From an uncultured Pelagibacteraceae bacterium (GTDB lineage Bacteria; Pseudomonadota; Alphaproteobacteria; Pelagibacterales; Pelagibacteraceae), in NCBI GenBank assembly GCA_902564385.1, contig CACFAT010000002.1:62001-126000 (forward strand): 64,000 bases of DNA. The letters are read 5' to 3'. The notes beneath the pieces were generated by a model. The model saw only the letters and a list, made by a program, of their open reading frames with translations, was not told where the DNA came from and did not search any database. Each line of letters begins with the position of its first letter. Within the stretch, counting starts at the first letter, position 1. Positions 39,560-49,129 of this stretch are shown piece by piece. A program made the position numbers and the translations under genes.

Positions 39560-40870
39560 ATGTCTAGTGAAAAAAAATATTTAAATACTCAATATGAAAA
39601 CTTTTTTGAAAAAAAATTGTCTGAAGCTGATCCAGAAATATTTGATGCAGTAAATAAAGAATTAATTAGACAACAAAATCATATCGAATTAATCGCATCA
39701 GAAAACATTGTTTCACAAGCAGTTTTAGAGGCACAAGGTTCAGTACTAACAAATAAGTATGCCGAAGGTTATCCAGGTAAAAGATATTATAACGGTTGTG
39801 AACATGTTGATGTTGCTGAGTCACTTGCTAACGATAGATTAAAAAAACTCTTTGATTGTAAATTTGCGAATTCACAGCCTCATTCTGGCGCGCAAGCTAA
39901 CGGAGCAGTGTTTTTAGCATTATTAAAGCCAGGTGATACTTTTATGGGAATGAGTTTAAATTCTGGTGGCCATATTACTCATGGTCTTAAAATTGCGATG
40001 TCAGGCAAATGGTTTAATGCAATAAGCTATGATGTAGATAAAACCTCTGAATTAATTGACTATGATGAGGTTGAAAGATTAGCAATTGAAAATAAACCTA
40101 AACTTATAATTGCTGGAGGTAGCGCATATTCTAGGGTTATTGATTTTAAAAGATTTAGAGAAATTGCTGATAAGGTTGGAGCATTCTTTATGGTAGATAT
40201 GGCTCACTTTTCAGGTCTTGTTGCTGGTAAAGGTTATCCAAATCCTGTTGATCATGCTCATGTCGTTACATCTACAACTCATAAAGTTTTTAGAAGTGCC
40301 AGAGGTGGAATTATTTTAACAAATCACGAAGATATTTATAAAAAAATTAATACAGCTGTATTTCCTGGTTATCAGGGTGGACCTCTTATGCATATAATAG
40401 CAGCAAAAGCAGTTGGATTTAAAGAAGCATTAGAACCTTCTTTCAAAGAATATATATCTAATGTTTTAGCTAATGCAAAAATTCTAGCTGAAACATTAAA
40501 AACAAATGGATTTAAGATTTATTCTGGTGGTACTGATACTCATTTAATGTTGGTAGATTTAAGACCCTTTGGTGTCAAAGGTAATGCTGCAGCTGAAAGT
40601 TTATCAAGAGCCAATATAACATGTAATAAAAATGGAATTCCTTTTGATAAAGAAAGTCCAATGGTAACTTCTGGTATAAGACTAGGATCTCAGGCTGCAA
40701 CTACTAGAGGTTTTGGTTTAAATGAATTTAAAATTGTTGGTGAACTAATTACTAAAGTAATTAAAGGTTTGTCATCAAACCCTGACGATAATAAAAAAAT
40801 AGAAGACGAAGTAAGAAAAGAAGTTGTTGATTTATGTTCAAATTTCCCAATTTATAAAAATTTGGGATAA
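39560..40870 (+). CDS. glyA: Serine hydroxymethyltransferase
   Basis: PLP enzyme interconverting serine and glycine with one-carbon transfer to tetrahydrofolate. It uses the same pools fed by sarcosine oxidase. [12 protein letters not shown] near residue 41, [18 protein letters not shown] near residue 67 and the PLP Lys242 are conserved. After the Lys the sequence reads [10 protein letters not shown] where most family members have HKTLRGPRGG. Length 436 is typical. It is followed by nrdR as in many alphaproteobacteria. Confidence 0.97.
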   Translation: MSSEKKYLNTQYENFFEKKLSEADPEIFDAVNKELIRQQNHIELIASENIVSQAVLEAQGSVLTNKYAEGYPGKRYYNGCEHVDVAESLANDRLKKLFDCKFANSQPHSGAQANGAVFLALLKPGDTFMGMSLNSGGHITHGLKIAMSGKWFNAISYDVDKTSELIDYDEVERLAIENKPKLIIAGGSAYSRVIDFKRFREIADKVGAFFMVDMAHFSGLVAGKGYPNPVDHAHVVTSTTHKVFRSARGGIILTNHEDIYKKINTAVFPGYQGGPLMHIIAAKAVGFKEALEPSFKEYISNVLANAKILAETLKTNGFKIYSGGTDTHLMLVDLRPFGVKGNAAAESLSRANITCNKNGIPFDKESPMVTSGIRLGSQAATTRGFGLNEFKIVGELITKVIKGLSSNPDDNKKIEDEVRKEVVDLCSNFPIYKNLG

Positions 40871-40876
40871 TGAATT

Positions 40877-41335
40877 ATGATTTGTCCCTGTGATAAAAAA
40901 GGTGAAACTTCAGTTGTAGACTCCAGACCTACTGAAGACGGAACAGCTATAAGAAGAAGGAGGCTTTGTAGCTGTGGACAGAGATTTACTACATTTGAAA
41001 GAGTTCAATTTCGTGAGCTAACAATTGTAAAAAAAAATGGAAGAAAATCACCATTTGATAGAGATAAACTGTCCAAATCCATTTATGTAGCTCTAAAAAA
41101 AAGACCTCTTGATACTGAAACAGTAGAAAAATTTATTTCTAAAATTTCTCGATCACTAGAAGAATTTGGTCAAAGTGAAATTTCTTCGAACACAATAGGC
41201 ACTATGGTAATGGACGGATTAAAAGAATTGGACCCAGTAGCTTATGTAAGATTTGCATCAGTGTATAGAAATTTTAGAGAAGAAAAAGACTTCGTTCAAT
41301 TTGTTGATAAAATCGATGTCTTTAAGAAAAGATAA
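40877..41335 (+). CDS. nrdR: Transcriptional repressor NrdR with altered zinc ribbon
   Basis: ATP/dATP-sensing repressor of ribonucleotide reductase genes. [17 protein letters not shown] near residue 13, [13 protein letters not shown] near residue 36 and the ATP-cone domain (about 47-137) are typical. The zinc ribbon is unusual: cysteines are at 3 and 5, and at 31 and 33 (CPC and CSC). The family normally has Cys-x2-Cys pairs at 3/6 and 31/34. The codons are unambiguous. glyA-nrdR-ribD is the expected neighbourhood. Confidence 0.93.
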   Translation: MICPCDKKGETSVVDSRPTEDGTAIRRRRLCSCGQRFTTFERVQFRELTIVKKNGRKSPFDRDKLSKSIYVALKKRPLDTETVEKFISKISRSLEEFGQSEISSNTIGTMVMDGLKELDPVAYVRFASVYRNFREEKDFVQFVDKIDVFKKR

Positions 41336-42410
41336 ATCGTCAGAAAAAAATAAAGCATTCATGAGATTGGCACTAGAACTTGCCAATCAAAATAAAGGAC
41401 TAACAGGACTAAATCCATCGGTTGGATGTGTAGTAACACACAAAGATGAAATCATTTCTTACGGAAAGACAGATATTAACGGAAGACCTCATGCTGAAGT
41501 AGTAGCCTTAAAAAATAATAAAATAAATTTCAAAAATTCAAATATGTATGTAACATTAGAACCCTGTATCCATTATGGAAAAACACCTCCTTGTACAAAC
41601 ATTATTATAAAAAAAAAGATTAAATCAGTTAATTATTCGATTGAAGATTTTGATAAACGAACAGCAAAAAAAACAAAAAGTGTTTTAAAAAAAAATAATA
41701 TTTTGGCTAAAATTGGTTTAATTAAAAATGAGGCAAATCATTTTTACAAAGATTATAAATTCTCAAAATTTAATGATATTCCATACGTTACTGGAAAATT
41801 AGCTGTTTCTAAAAATAATAAAATTTATTTATTTAAAAAAAAAATTACAAATGAACATTCTCATAAAGTATCTCATTTATTAAGATATAGAAATCAAGCA
41901 ATTTTAACATCTTATAAAACTATTAACTCTGACAATCCTAATTTAAATTGTAGAATTCAAGGTTTAGAAAAGTTTTCACCTGTAAAATTTATTATTGATA
42001 AAGATTTGAAGACTAAAATAAATTCCAATGTATTAAAACTTAACTCAAATAAAACTTATATTTTTCATAATAAAAAAAATAAAAATATTATTAATAAATT
42101 TAAAAATAAAAATGCAAAACTTATTTTTATGAAAATAGAAAATAATAGTTTTGATTTAAATACCATTTTAAAAAAAATATACTCATTAGGTTATGCAAAT
42201 TTATTAATCGAGTCTGGTCCAAACCTTTTAAAATCTTTTTTAAACAACAATTTAATAAATGATTTCTATTTATTCAAAGCTGATAATAAAATTAATTTAA
42301 AAAATTCTGTTACTTTGAATTCTTTTATTGATTTATTGTCTAAAAAATTTAAAAAAAGATCGCAAATTAATACTTTTTTAGATAAAGAAAAACTTTTTAG
42401 GTATCAGTAA
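41316..42410 (+). CDS. ribD: Riboflavin biosynthesis protein RibD (deaminase/reductase)
   Basis: Two successive steps of riboflavin synthesis. The deaminase domain (about 10-125) has the zinc site in [10 protein letters not shown] and [15 protein letters not shown]. The reductase domain follows (about 145-360), with [14 protein letters not shown] near residue 305. The frame is open from 41253 inside nrdR; ATG 41316 gives [11 protein letters not shown] and is preferred, while 41361 is possible. The C-terminal half is Lys/Asn-rich and weakly conserved. Confidence 0.92.
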   Translation: MSLRKDKSSEKNKAFMRLALELANQNKGLTGLNPSVGCVVTHKDEIISYGKTDINGRPHAEVVALKNNKINFKNSNMYVTLEPCIHYGKTPPCTNIIIKKKIKSVNYSIEDFDKRTAKKTKSVLKKNNILAKIGLIKNEANHFYKDYKFSKFNDIPYVTGKLAVSKNNKIYLFKKKITNEHSHKVSHLLRYRNQAILTSYKTINSDNPNLNCRIQGLEKFSPVKFIIDKDLKTKINSNVLKLNSNKTYIFHNKKNKNIINKFKNKNAKLIFMKIENNSFDLNTILKKIYSLGYANLLIESGPNLLKSFLNNNLINDFYLFKADNKINLKNSVTLNSFIDLLSKKFKKRSQINTFLDKEKLFRYQ

Positions 42411-43004
42411 ATGTTTAATGGAATAATTTTTAATAAAGGTAAAATTACAAATATTACCAAAAGAGCTAAAGGAATAAACGTCTTTATCAAGTCAAAATTA
42501 AAATTAACTAATAAGCAATTAGGAATATCTATTTCCTGTGATGGTGTCTGCCTAACATTAATATCATATAAAAAAGGTATATCTGAATTTTATTTATCAA
42601 ATGAAACTATTAGAAAATCAAAATTTAAGAAATCTAATGTCGGTGATTATGTTAATTTAGAACTACCTTTAAAGTATGGACAAAATATTTCAGGTCATAT
42701 TTGTCAAGGTCATGTTGATACAGTTAGCAAAGTTACAAATTTAACAAATGTAGATAAATCTACAATTTACGAATTTAGTATTGACAAAAAATTTTATAAA
42801 TTTTTAGTTGAGAAAGCATCAATCTTGATAAATGGCGTATCTTTAACCATAGCCAAGATAAAGAAGAATAAATTTGAAATTTGGGTTATTCCACACACAC
42901 TAAAACTTACAAATTTAGCAAACATTAAAAAAAATGATTTAGTTAATATTGAAATTGATATTTTGTCTAAATATGTAAAAAAATTTATTAATGATAAAAA
43001 ATAA
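42411..43004 (+). CDS. ribE: Riboflavin synthase alpha subunit
   Basis: Dismutates two lumazines to riboflavin. MFNGII at the N-terminus, SCDGVCLTLIS near residue 43, the mid-point repeat LKYGQNISGHICQGHVDTV near residue 85 and ILINGVSLTIAKI near residue 137 show the two-barrel repeat structure. Length 197 is normal. It follows ribD with no gap and overlaps the next gene by 14 bases. Confidence 0.95.
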   Translation: MFNGIIFNKGKITNITKRAKGINVFIKSKLKLTNKQLGISISCDGVCLTLISYKKGISEFYLSNETIRKSKFKKSNVGDYVNLELPLKYGQNISGHICQGHVDTVSKVTNLTNVDKSTIYEFSIDKKFYKFLVEKASILINGVSLTIAKIKKNKFEIWVIPHTLKLTNLANIKKNDLVNIEIDILSKYVKKFINDKK

Positions 43005-44094
43005 ATTTAGCCCAATAGAAAAGATTATTTCTATCTCAAAAAAAGGTGGAATGTATATTCTTGTTGACGATGAAAATCGAGAAAATGAGGGGGATTTAGT
43101 ATTTAATGCTAGTGATGTTAATTCTAAAAAAATTAACTTTATGGCGAAAAACGGTAGAGGTTTAATTTGTCTAACACTAAATAAAAATCAAGCAAACAAA
43201 CTTGGTCTAACATTTATGGCTCCTGTTAATCAATCTAGAAACCAAACAGCCTTTACCATTTCAATAGAGGCCAAGAAGGGTATAACTACTGGTATTTCAG
43301 CTAAAGACCGATCACGAACAATAAAAGTTGCTACAAAAAAAAATGTATTAAAAAATGAAATTGTTTCTCCTGGTCACGTTTTTCCAATTATTTCTCGAGA
43401 AGGAGGTGTACTAGTTAGGGCCGGTCATACAGAAGCATCTGTCGACATAGCTAGGCTTGGCAACAAAATTCCAGCTGCTGTAATATGTGAGATTATGAAT
43501 GAAGATGGTTCAATGGCAAAAGGTGATGACTTATTAAAATTTGCAAGCAAACATAAACTTCATATTGCAAAAATTGAAGATTTAATTTCATACAGACTAA
43601 GAAAAGAAAATCTTATTAAATTAAAAAAAACATCTACAATTAATTTAAATAATCAAAAATTTAAAATTTATGTTTTTGAGAACTCAATTGATGGTTCTGA
43701 GCATTTTGCGTTAGTTAAGGGTAAAGTTAATAAAAGTAAATCACCAAGAGTTAGAGTCATTTCATCGAATGTAGTTCAAAATTATCTAATTAATCAAAAA
43801 CTTCCTAACTCATTTGAAAAAACTTTAAAATATTTTAAAAAATATAGCAATTGCGTTATGATTTTTATAAGAGATCCAAATTTAAAATCTGTTACTCAAA
43901 CACTTAAAGAATTTAAAGATAAAAAGTCTAAAACTAAGGAAAAGGATCAATTAATAAAAAGTTATGGTATTGGAGCTCAAATAATTAAATCTTTAAAAAT
44001 AAAGAAAATGATATTAGTTACTAGAACTCTAAAAAAGGTTGTTGGGTTAGATGGTTATGGTATCAAGATTATTAAACAAGAAATAATAAAATGA
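42991..44094 (+). CDS. ribB: 3,4-dihydroxy-2-butanone 4-phosphate synthase with degenerate GTP cyclohydrolase II domain
   Basis: The N-terminal half (residues 1-200) is a complete RibB: VDDENRENEGDLVF near residue 25 and GHVFPIISREGGVLVRAGHTEASVD near residue 128. The C-terminal half aligns with GTP cyclohydrolase II by FENSIDGSEHFALVKG and LDGYGIKI. The zinc-site cysteines and the GRGIGL-type catalytic segment are missing; PRVRVISSN stands where the HSEC motif should be. The second domain is probably inactive, so a separate GTP cyclohydrolase II must exist elsewhere. Confidence 0.92.
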   Translation: MIKNKFSPIEKIISISKKGGMYILVDDENRENEGDLVFNASDVNSKKINFMAKNGRGLICLTLNKNQANKLGLTFMAPVNQSRNQTAFTISIEAKKGITTGISAKDRSRTIKVATKKNVLKNEIVSPGHVFPIISREGGVLVRAGHTEASVDIARLGNKIPAAVICEIMNEDGSMAKGDDLLKFASKHKLHIAKIEDLISYRLRKENLIKLKKTSTINLNNQKFKIYVFENSIDGSEHFALVKGKVNKSKSPRVRVISSNVVQNYLINQKLPNSFEKTLKYFKKYSNCVMIFIRDPNLKSVTQTLKEFKDKKSKTKEKDQLIKSYGIGAQIIKSLKIKKMILVTRTLKKVVGLDGYGIKIIKQEIIK

Positions 44095-44477
44095 AAAATA
44101 AAGTATTAATTATACAAGCAAACTACTATAAAGATATTTCAACTGCTCTTCTTAAAAGCGCTAAGAATGAATTAAAGAATTTTGCAAATATCAATATAAT
44201 ATCTGTTCCGGGTGTATTTGAGATACCCGTGGTTATTTCCAAAAATTTAAAAAAGTATGATGGTTTTGTAGCACTTGGATGTGTAATTAAAGGACAAACC
44301 CCTCATTTTGATTTTATATCTAAATCAACAACTGATGCAATTATGAATATATCTGTGGAGTCAAAAAAACCTGTTGGTAATGGAATAATTACTTGTTTAA
44401 ATAAAAACCAAGCTATAGCACGTGGCAAAAAGGGTGGAGAGGCAGCCAACGCAGTAAAAACAATATTATCGTTATAG
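44091..44477 (+). CDS. ribH: 6,7-dimethyl-8-ribityllumazine synthase
   Basis: Makes the riboflavin precursor lumazine. VPGVFEIPVVISK near residue 39 and FVALGCVIKGQTPHFDFIS near residue 62 carry the phosphate-binding and catalytic His residues. At 128 residues it is about 25 shorter than E. coli RibH, lacking part of the N-terminal strand. It overlaps the previous gene by four bases (ATGA). Confidence 0.95.
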   Translation: MKNKVLIIQANYYKDISTALLKSAKNELKNFANINIISVPGVFEIPVVISKNLKKYDGFVALGCVIKGQTPHFDFISKSTTDAIMNISVESKKPVGNGIITCLNKNQAIARGKKGGEAANAVKTILSL

Positions 44478-44478
44478 A

Positions 44479-44874
44479 ATGCCACTCCATTTTAGTAAAA
44501 AAAATAACCCAAGAGTTATTATAATACAAAAGCTTTACAGCAAATATTATAACAATGAAGTAGAATTAAATTTTCCAAAACATCGTTTCAAAAAATTTAT
44601 AAAAGATGTAGTTAATGGCACAATTGAAAGAGATGATGTAATTCACGAAGAAATTACAAATCATCTAAATGACGATTTAAAAATATCAAACCTAGATAAA
44701 GTTTTTCAAGTAATAATTAAAAGTGCAATTTTTGAATTAATGTATAAACCAAAAATATCTTCAAAAATAATTATTAAAGAATACCTTAATGCCTCTAATT
44801 TCTTTATTGATTTATCACAAACAAAATATTTGAATGCTTTGCTTGATAAAATTTCAAAGAAATTAAGAAACTGA
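44479..44874 (+). CDS. nusB: Transcription antitermination factor NusB
   Basis: All-helical RNA-binding protein needed for rRNA antitermination, acting with NusE (S10). The 131-residue protein has RVIIIQKLYSKYYN near residue 12, RDDVIHEEITNHLN near residue 51 and VIIKSAIFELMYKPKISSKIIIKEYLNAS near residue 78. Position between ribH and thiL is the classic order. It shares one base with thiL. Confidence 0.9.
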   Translation: MPLHFSKKNNPRVIIIQKLYSKYYNNEVELNFPKHRFKKFIKDVVNGTIERDDVIHEEITNHLNDDLKISNLDKVFQVIIKSAIFELMYKPKISSKIIIKEYLNASNFFIDLSQTKYLNALLDKISKKLRN

Positions 44875-45833
44875 TGAATGAAGAATTCTTAATAAATAGT
44901 TATTTAAAAAAATTATCTAAAAATAATCCATCTTCCCTTAATTTAAATGATGATGTTTTTTTTGATAAAACTAAAAGATTGGTTATTTCTGTTGATACTT
45001 ACAATGAGGGTATACACTTTTTAAATTTTAATAAACCAGATCTTGTTATAAGAAAAATAATAAGATCATCTATATCAGACATTTATGCCAAAGGAGTAAA
45101 ACCAAATTATTTTTTTTTAGCTGGCTCAGGTAACAAAAAACATTTTACAAAAAAAAATATGTCATTAATTAACAAATCTTTATCCAATGAGCAAAATAGA
45201 TTTAATATAAAATTATCCGGTGGTGATACTACATCCTCAAAAAACCTGAGTTTTACAGTTATATCTTTGGGATATTCAAATAAAATTGTTTATAGAAATA
45301 AAGCAAAAATTGGAGACGACATTTATTTAACTGGTAATATAGGTGATAGTCACATTGGTTTAAAAGCTTTAAAAAAGGAAATTAATTTAAACTCAAATCA
45401 AAAAAAATATTTTATTGATAAATATTATTCACCCAATCTACCTATAAAGTTTAGTTTACATCTTTTTAAAATCGCAAACTGTTCTATGGACGTTTCAGAT
45501 GGTTTGGTAATTGATCTGAATAAATTAATAAATAAACAAAAACTTGGTTATTTAATCGATATAGATAGGATCCCGATATCAAATCATTTAAAACAATTAA
45601 TTAAACACAAAAAACTGAAGGCATTAGACTATTTATTCAATGGTGATGACTATCAAATTTTATTTACAGCTTCTAAGTCAAAGAGAAAATATATAAAAAC
45701 TTTATCATCTAAAATGAATCAAAAAATTTCTATTATTGGGCAAATTAATACTAAATCAAAAAATTACTTATTAGATAATAGGAGAATTCCAATAAAATAC
45801 CTTAAATATCAAGGTTATTCTCATATATTCTAA
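44874..45833 (+). CDS. thiL: Thiamine-monophosphate kinase
   Basis: Makes thiamine pyrophosphate from thiamine monophosphate and ATP. LNDDVFFDKTKRLVISVDTYNEGIHF (about 24-50) corresponds to the metal-binding N-terminus, SSISDIYAKGVKPNYFFL near residue 67 and CSMDVSDGLVIDLNKL near residue 201 to the AIR-synthase-like fold, and NGDDYQILFT near residue 259. Length 319 is normal. It is last in the rib-nusB-thiL run. Confidence 0.93.
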   Translation: MNEEFLINSYLKKLSKNNPSSLNLNDDVFFDKTKRLVISVDTYNEGIHFLNFNKPDLVIRKIIRSSISDIYAKGVKPNYFFLAGSGNKKHFTKKNMSLINKSLSNEQNRFNIKLSGGDTTSSKNLSFTVISLGYSNKIVYRNKAKIGDDIYLTGNIGDSHIGLKALKKEINLNSNQKKYFIDKYYSPNLPIKFSLHLFKIANCSMDVSDGLVIDLNKLINKQKLGYLIDIDRIPISNHLKQLIKHKKLKALDYLFNGDDYQILFTASKSKRKYIKTLSSKMNQKISIIGQINTKSKNYLLDNRRIPIKYLKYQGYSHIF

Positions 45834-45915
45834 GAAGTTAAATATTGCCTTTTATAATCTTTTTTGTAATGTCCGCATTTTAAAAAATAACTAAAACACT
45901 TATTTAAGGAATTAT

Positions 45916-48015
45916 ATGTCTGTTGATACCATTTTATTATACACAATTTTTGCTGGAATTTTATCCATTGTATATGGATTTATTACAGGATCTTCAATTT
46001 TGAATGCAAGTGCAGGAAATGCAAAGATGCAAGAAATTGCTTCAGCTATTCAAATTGGAGCAAAAGCATATTTAAACAGACAATATAAAACAATTGCTAT
46101 TGTCGGTGTTGTTGTTTTAGTTATTATTAGTTTTGCTTTTTCATTATTAGTAGGAATTGGATATTTAATAGGAGCAGCATTATCTGGTATAGCAGGTTAT
46201 GTTGGTATGTTAGTTTCTGTTCAAGCTAATGTACGTACAGCTGAGGCATCAAGAAAAGGTTTATCTCAAGGCCTTTCAATAGCATTTAAATCCGGAGCAA
46301 TCACAGGAATGTTGGTTGCTGGTTTAGCATTATTAGCTATTGCAGTTTATTACTACATATTATTGTCAGCTGGTGTTGAGGAAAGAGAAATTGTAAATGC
46401 ATTAGTCGCTCTAGGTTTTGGTGCTTCTCTAATATCTATATTTGCAAGATTAGGTGGTGGAATTTTTACAAAAGGTGCTGATGTTGGTGCAGATTTAGTT
46501 GGAAAAGTTGAAGCAGGTATTCCAGAAGATGATCCTAGAAATCCAGCTGTTATTGCAGACAATGTAGGTGATAATGTGGGAGATTGCGCAGGTATGGCAG
46601 CAGATTTATTTGAAACATATGCTGTAACTATTGTTGCAACTATGGTTCTTTCATCAATTTTCTTTGTGTCAGATTTGAACATGATGGTTTACCCATTAAG
46701 TATTGGCGCGGCTTGTATTTTAACATCTATAGTAGGTACTTTTTTTGTTAAACTTGGACAATCAAAAAACATAATGAATGCTTTATATAAAGGTTTTGTT
46801 GCAACTGCTATATTATCTTTGATTATTTTATATCCAATAACAGACTATGTTATTGGATTAGACACTAACTATTCTGTTAACGGAGTTTCTTTTAATGGCA
46901 TGAGTTTATATTATTGTGGAGTTATAGGTTTAATTATTACTGGATTGTTAATATGGATTACTGAATATTATACCGGTACAGATTATAGACCAGTTAAAAG
47001 TGTTGCAGAGTCATCAACGACAGGGCATGGTACTAATGTTATTCAGGGTTTAGCTATATCAATGGAAGCAACAGCAATTCCAGCAATAATAATTGTTGCA
47101 GGTATATTATTAACTAATTCAATAGCTGGTCTATTTGGTATTGCCATTGCTGTAACTACTATGCTTGCACTTGCAGGTATGGTCGTAGCTTTAGACGCAT
47201 ATGGACCAGTAACAGATAATGCTGGCGGGATTGCTGAGATGTCAAATTTACCTAAAAATGTAAGAAAAACTACTGATGCATTAGATGCAGTTGGTAATAC
47301 AACTAAGGCAGTTACAAAAGGTTATGCAATCGGTTCAGCTGGATTAGGAGCATTGGTTTTGTTTGCTGCTTATACCGAAGATATTAAACATTTTTCAAAA
47401 GAAGCTGGATCAAAGTTGGAGGGAATTGTTGTAACATTTGATTTATCTAATCCATTTGTTGTAGTAGGTTTATTAATAGGTGGAATGCTTCCATATTTAT
47501 TTGGGTCAATGGGAATGCAGGCTGTAGGAAGAGCAGGAGGCGCAGTTGTAATTGAAGTTAGAAGACAATTTAAAAAAATACCTGGTATTATGAAACGAAA
47601 GGCAAAACCTGATTATGGTAAATTAGTTGATTTATTAACAAAAGCTGCAATAAAAGAAATGGTAATTCCATCACTATTACCCGTTCTTTCACCAATAGTT
47701 TTATATCTTATAATTTTACCAATTGGAGGACAGGTAGCTGCTCTTTCATCAGTTGGTGCTATGCTTCTAGGAGTGATCATAACTGGTTTGTTTGTTGCTG
47801 TTTCGATGACAGCAGGTGGTGGAGCTTGGGATAATGCAAAAAAATACATTGAAGATGGTAAATTTGGAGGAAAAGGTTCAGAAGCTCATAAAGCTGCAGT
47901 TACAGGTGATACAGTTGGCGATCCTTATAAAGATACCGCTGGTCCTGCTGTAAATCCAATGATTAAAATAACAAATATTGTTGCATTATTGTTACTTGCA
48001 GTAATTGCAGGTTAA
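45916..48015 (+). CDS. hppA: Membrane-bound H+-translocating pyrophosphatase, K+-independent type
   Basis: Couples hydrolysis of pyrophosphate to proton pumping across the inner membrane. About 16 hydrophobic helices lie in 699 residues. The catalytic loop [20 protein letters not shown] (about 178-197) and [19 protein letters not shown] (about 216) are intact. [14 protein letters not shown] near residue 459 has Lys at the position that separates K+-independent enzymes (Lys) from K+-dependent ones (Ala). A 5' gap of 82 bp carries AAGGA eight bases before the ATG. It stands alone between thiL and the convergent bamE. Confidence 0.97.
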   Translation: MSVDTILLYTIFAGILSIVYGFITGSSILNASAGNAKMQEIASAIQIGAKAYLNRQYKTIAIVGVVVLVIISFAFSLLVGIGYLIGAALSGIAGYVGMLVSVQANVRTAEASRKGLSQGLSIAFKSGAITGMLVAGLALLAIAVYYYILLSAGVEEREIVNALVALGFGASLISIFARLGGGIFTKGADVGADLVGKVEAGIPEDDPRNPAVIADNVGDNVGDCAGMAADLFETYAVTIVATMVLSSIFFVSDLNMMVYPLSIGAACILTSIVGTFFVKLGQSKNIMNALYKGFVATAILSLIILYPITDYVIGLDTNYSVNGVSFNGMSLYYCGVIGLIITGLLIWITEYYTGTDYRPVKSVAESSTTGHGTNVIQGLAISMEATAIPAIIIVAGILLTNSIAGLFGIAIAVTTMLALAGMVVALDAYGPVTDNAGGIAEMSNLPKNVRKTTDALDAVGNTTKAVTKGYAIGSAGLGALVLFAAYTEDIKHFSKEAGSKLEGIVVTFDLSNPFVVVGLLIGGMLPYLFGSMGMQAVGRAGGAVVIEVRRQFKKIPGIMKRKAKPDYGKLVDLLTKAAIKEMVIPSLLPVLSPIVLYLIILPIGGQVAALSSVGAMLLGVIITGLFVAVSMTAGGGAWDNAKKYIEDGKFGGKGSEAHKAAVTGDTVGDPYKDTAGPAVNPMIKITNIVALLLLAVIAG

Positions 48016-48480
48016 TTATTTGCTTCTATTTTTTGCTGGTGCATTAATTTTTTCTCTAAGAGATGAGAAAACGTTATAAAGTAAATTATCTTTTTTAAAT
48101 TCTTTTTGTGTAATTGTTTCAATATATTTTATATCATTCATATTTTTTAAATTTAATAGTTTCTTACTTTTTAAAATACCTTTGTTGTCAAGCTCAACTA
48201 TAAGAATATTATTTTTTTTTATTTTTTGCGTACCAAGTTTTATTAAAGATTGATTGGTTTTTAATCTTTCCATATAAAACCATTTATTTTTATTAAAATC
48301 ACTTATTGATGACGGAGGACCTATAATCTTTAATAAATCATTTTTATTAGTACTACCAATTATTATTTTTTCAAATTTTCTTTCTAATTGTTTTATTCCA
48401 TGATAATTTGATACTTTATTGCCACTACAATTAATTATAAAAATAAATAATAATATATATAACCATTTTATGAACGACAT
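48016..48480 (-). CDS. bamE: BamE/SmpA-like outer-membrane lipoprotein
   Basis: Predicted lipoprotein of the outer-membrane barrel assembly machine. A hydrophobic signal of 18 residues ends at Cys19 (IFIINCSG). The SmpA/OmlA domain follows, with KIIIGSTNKNDLLKIIGPPSS near residue 38 and KWFYMERL near residue 66. The C-terminal half extends beyond the short BamE core. Its ATG overlaps the start region of the divergent chaperone gene. Confidence 0.78.
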   Translation of the reverse strand: MSFIKWLYILLFIFIINCSGNKVSNYHGIKQLERKFEKIIIGSTNKNDLLKIIGPPSSISDFNKNKWFYMERLKTNQSLIKLGTQKIKKNNILIVELDNKGILKSKKLLNLKNMNDIKYIETITQKEFKKDNLLYNVFSSLREKINAPAKNRSK

Positions 48481-48934
48481 ATATTTAAATATCTACAACA
48501 ATTTAATTAAACTAACCAGAAATAAAAATTTATATAATAATAAAAAACCAGATACTTTCTATGATAGAATGATTATATTTTTTTTTCATTTAAGTTTTTT
48601 GTTAAAAAATTATAAAAATGATGAAACAAAAGCTGTATTACAAAATTTTTTTGATTTTTGTATAAGACAGGTTGAACTTTCAATTAGAGAAATAGGTTAT
48701 GGTGATGCAACTATTAATAAAAAAATGAAGGAATATATAAATCTTCTTTTTTCAATTATTGATAAAATTGATAGTTGGGATAAAAGAGATAGTAAATATA
48801 AAATAAGCATATTTAAATTATTTATAGATGATATTGAAAATTATGAATATTATATTGATTATTTTGAAAAATATAGGTTATTTTTATCAAAAAACACTTT
48901 CAATCGTCTCTCAAAAGATATATTAACCAATTAA
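48470..48934 (+). CDS. Ubiquinol-cytochrome c chaperone (CBP3-type) family protein
   Basis: The 154-residue protein carries LQNFFDFCIRQVELSIREIGYGDATINKKMKEYIN (about 62-95). This matches the helical chaperone family needed for cytochrome b/bc1 assembly, whose hallmark is a conserved LREmGvGD segment. The frame is open upstream to 48419, but ATG 48470 gives a sensible N-terminus. In alphaproteobacteria this gene is often beside bamE and upstream of rpmF-plsX, exactly as here. It overlaps the divergent bamE start by 11 bases. Confidence 0.82.
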   Translation: MNDIYLNIYNNLIKLTRNKNLYNNKKPDTFYDRMIIFFFHLSFLLKNYKNDETKAVLQNFFDFCIRQVELSIREIGYGDATINKKMKEYINLLFSIIDKIDSWDKRDSKYKISIFKLFIDDIENYEYYIDYFEKYRLFLSKNTFNRLSKDILTN

Positions 48935-48943
48935 AATTTTTTT

Positions 48944-49123
48944 ATGGCTGTACCAAAACGTAAAACAACTAAATCTAGAGCTGGTAAAAGAAGATCTCAT
49001 AATAGCTTAAATGCAAAAAATATAATCGAAGATAAAAAATCAGGTGAATATAGGCTTTCACACCATATGGATCTTAAAACTGGATTTTATAAAGGTAGGC
49101 AAGTTCTAGATTCAAAAGAATAA
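48944..49123 (+). CDS. rpmF: 50S ribosomal protein L32
   Basis: Fifty-nine residues starting [19 protein letters not shown], the L32 signature, with the C-terminal [17 protein letters not shown]. It is shorter than 60 residues and easily missed. It is followed after six bases by plsX, the very widely conserved rpmF-plsX pair. Confidence 0.96.
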   Translation: MAVPKRKTTKSRAGKRRSHNSLNAKNIIEDKKSGEYRLSHHMDLKTGFYKGRQVLDSKE

Positions 49124-49129
49124 TTATTT

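Noticed and set aside
46353..46682. Minus-strand 109-codon frame opposite hppA
   Set aside because: Antisense to the catalytic loop of the pyrophosphatase; its Ala/Pro/Ser-rich translation mirrors the Gly/Ala-rich gene.
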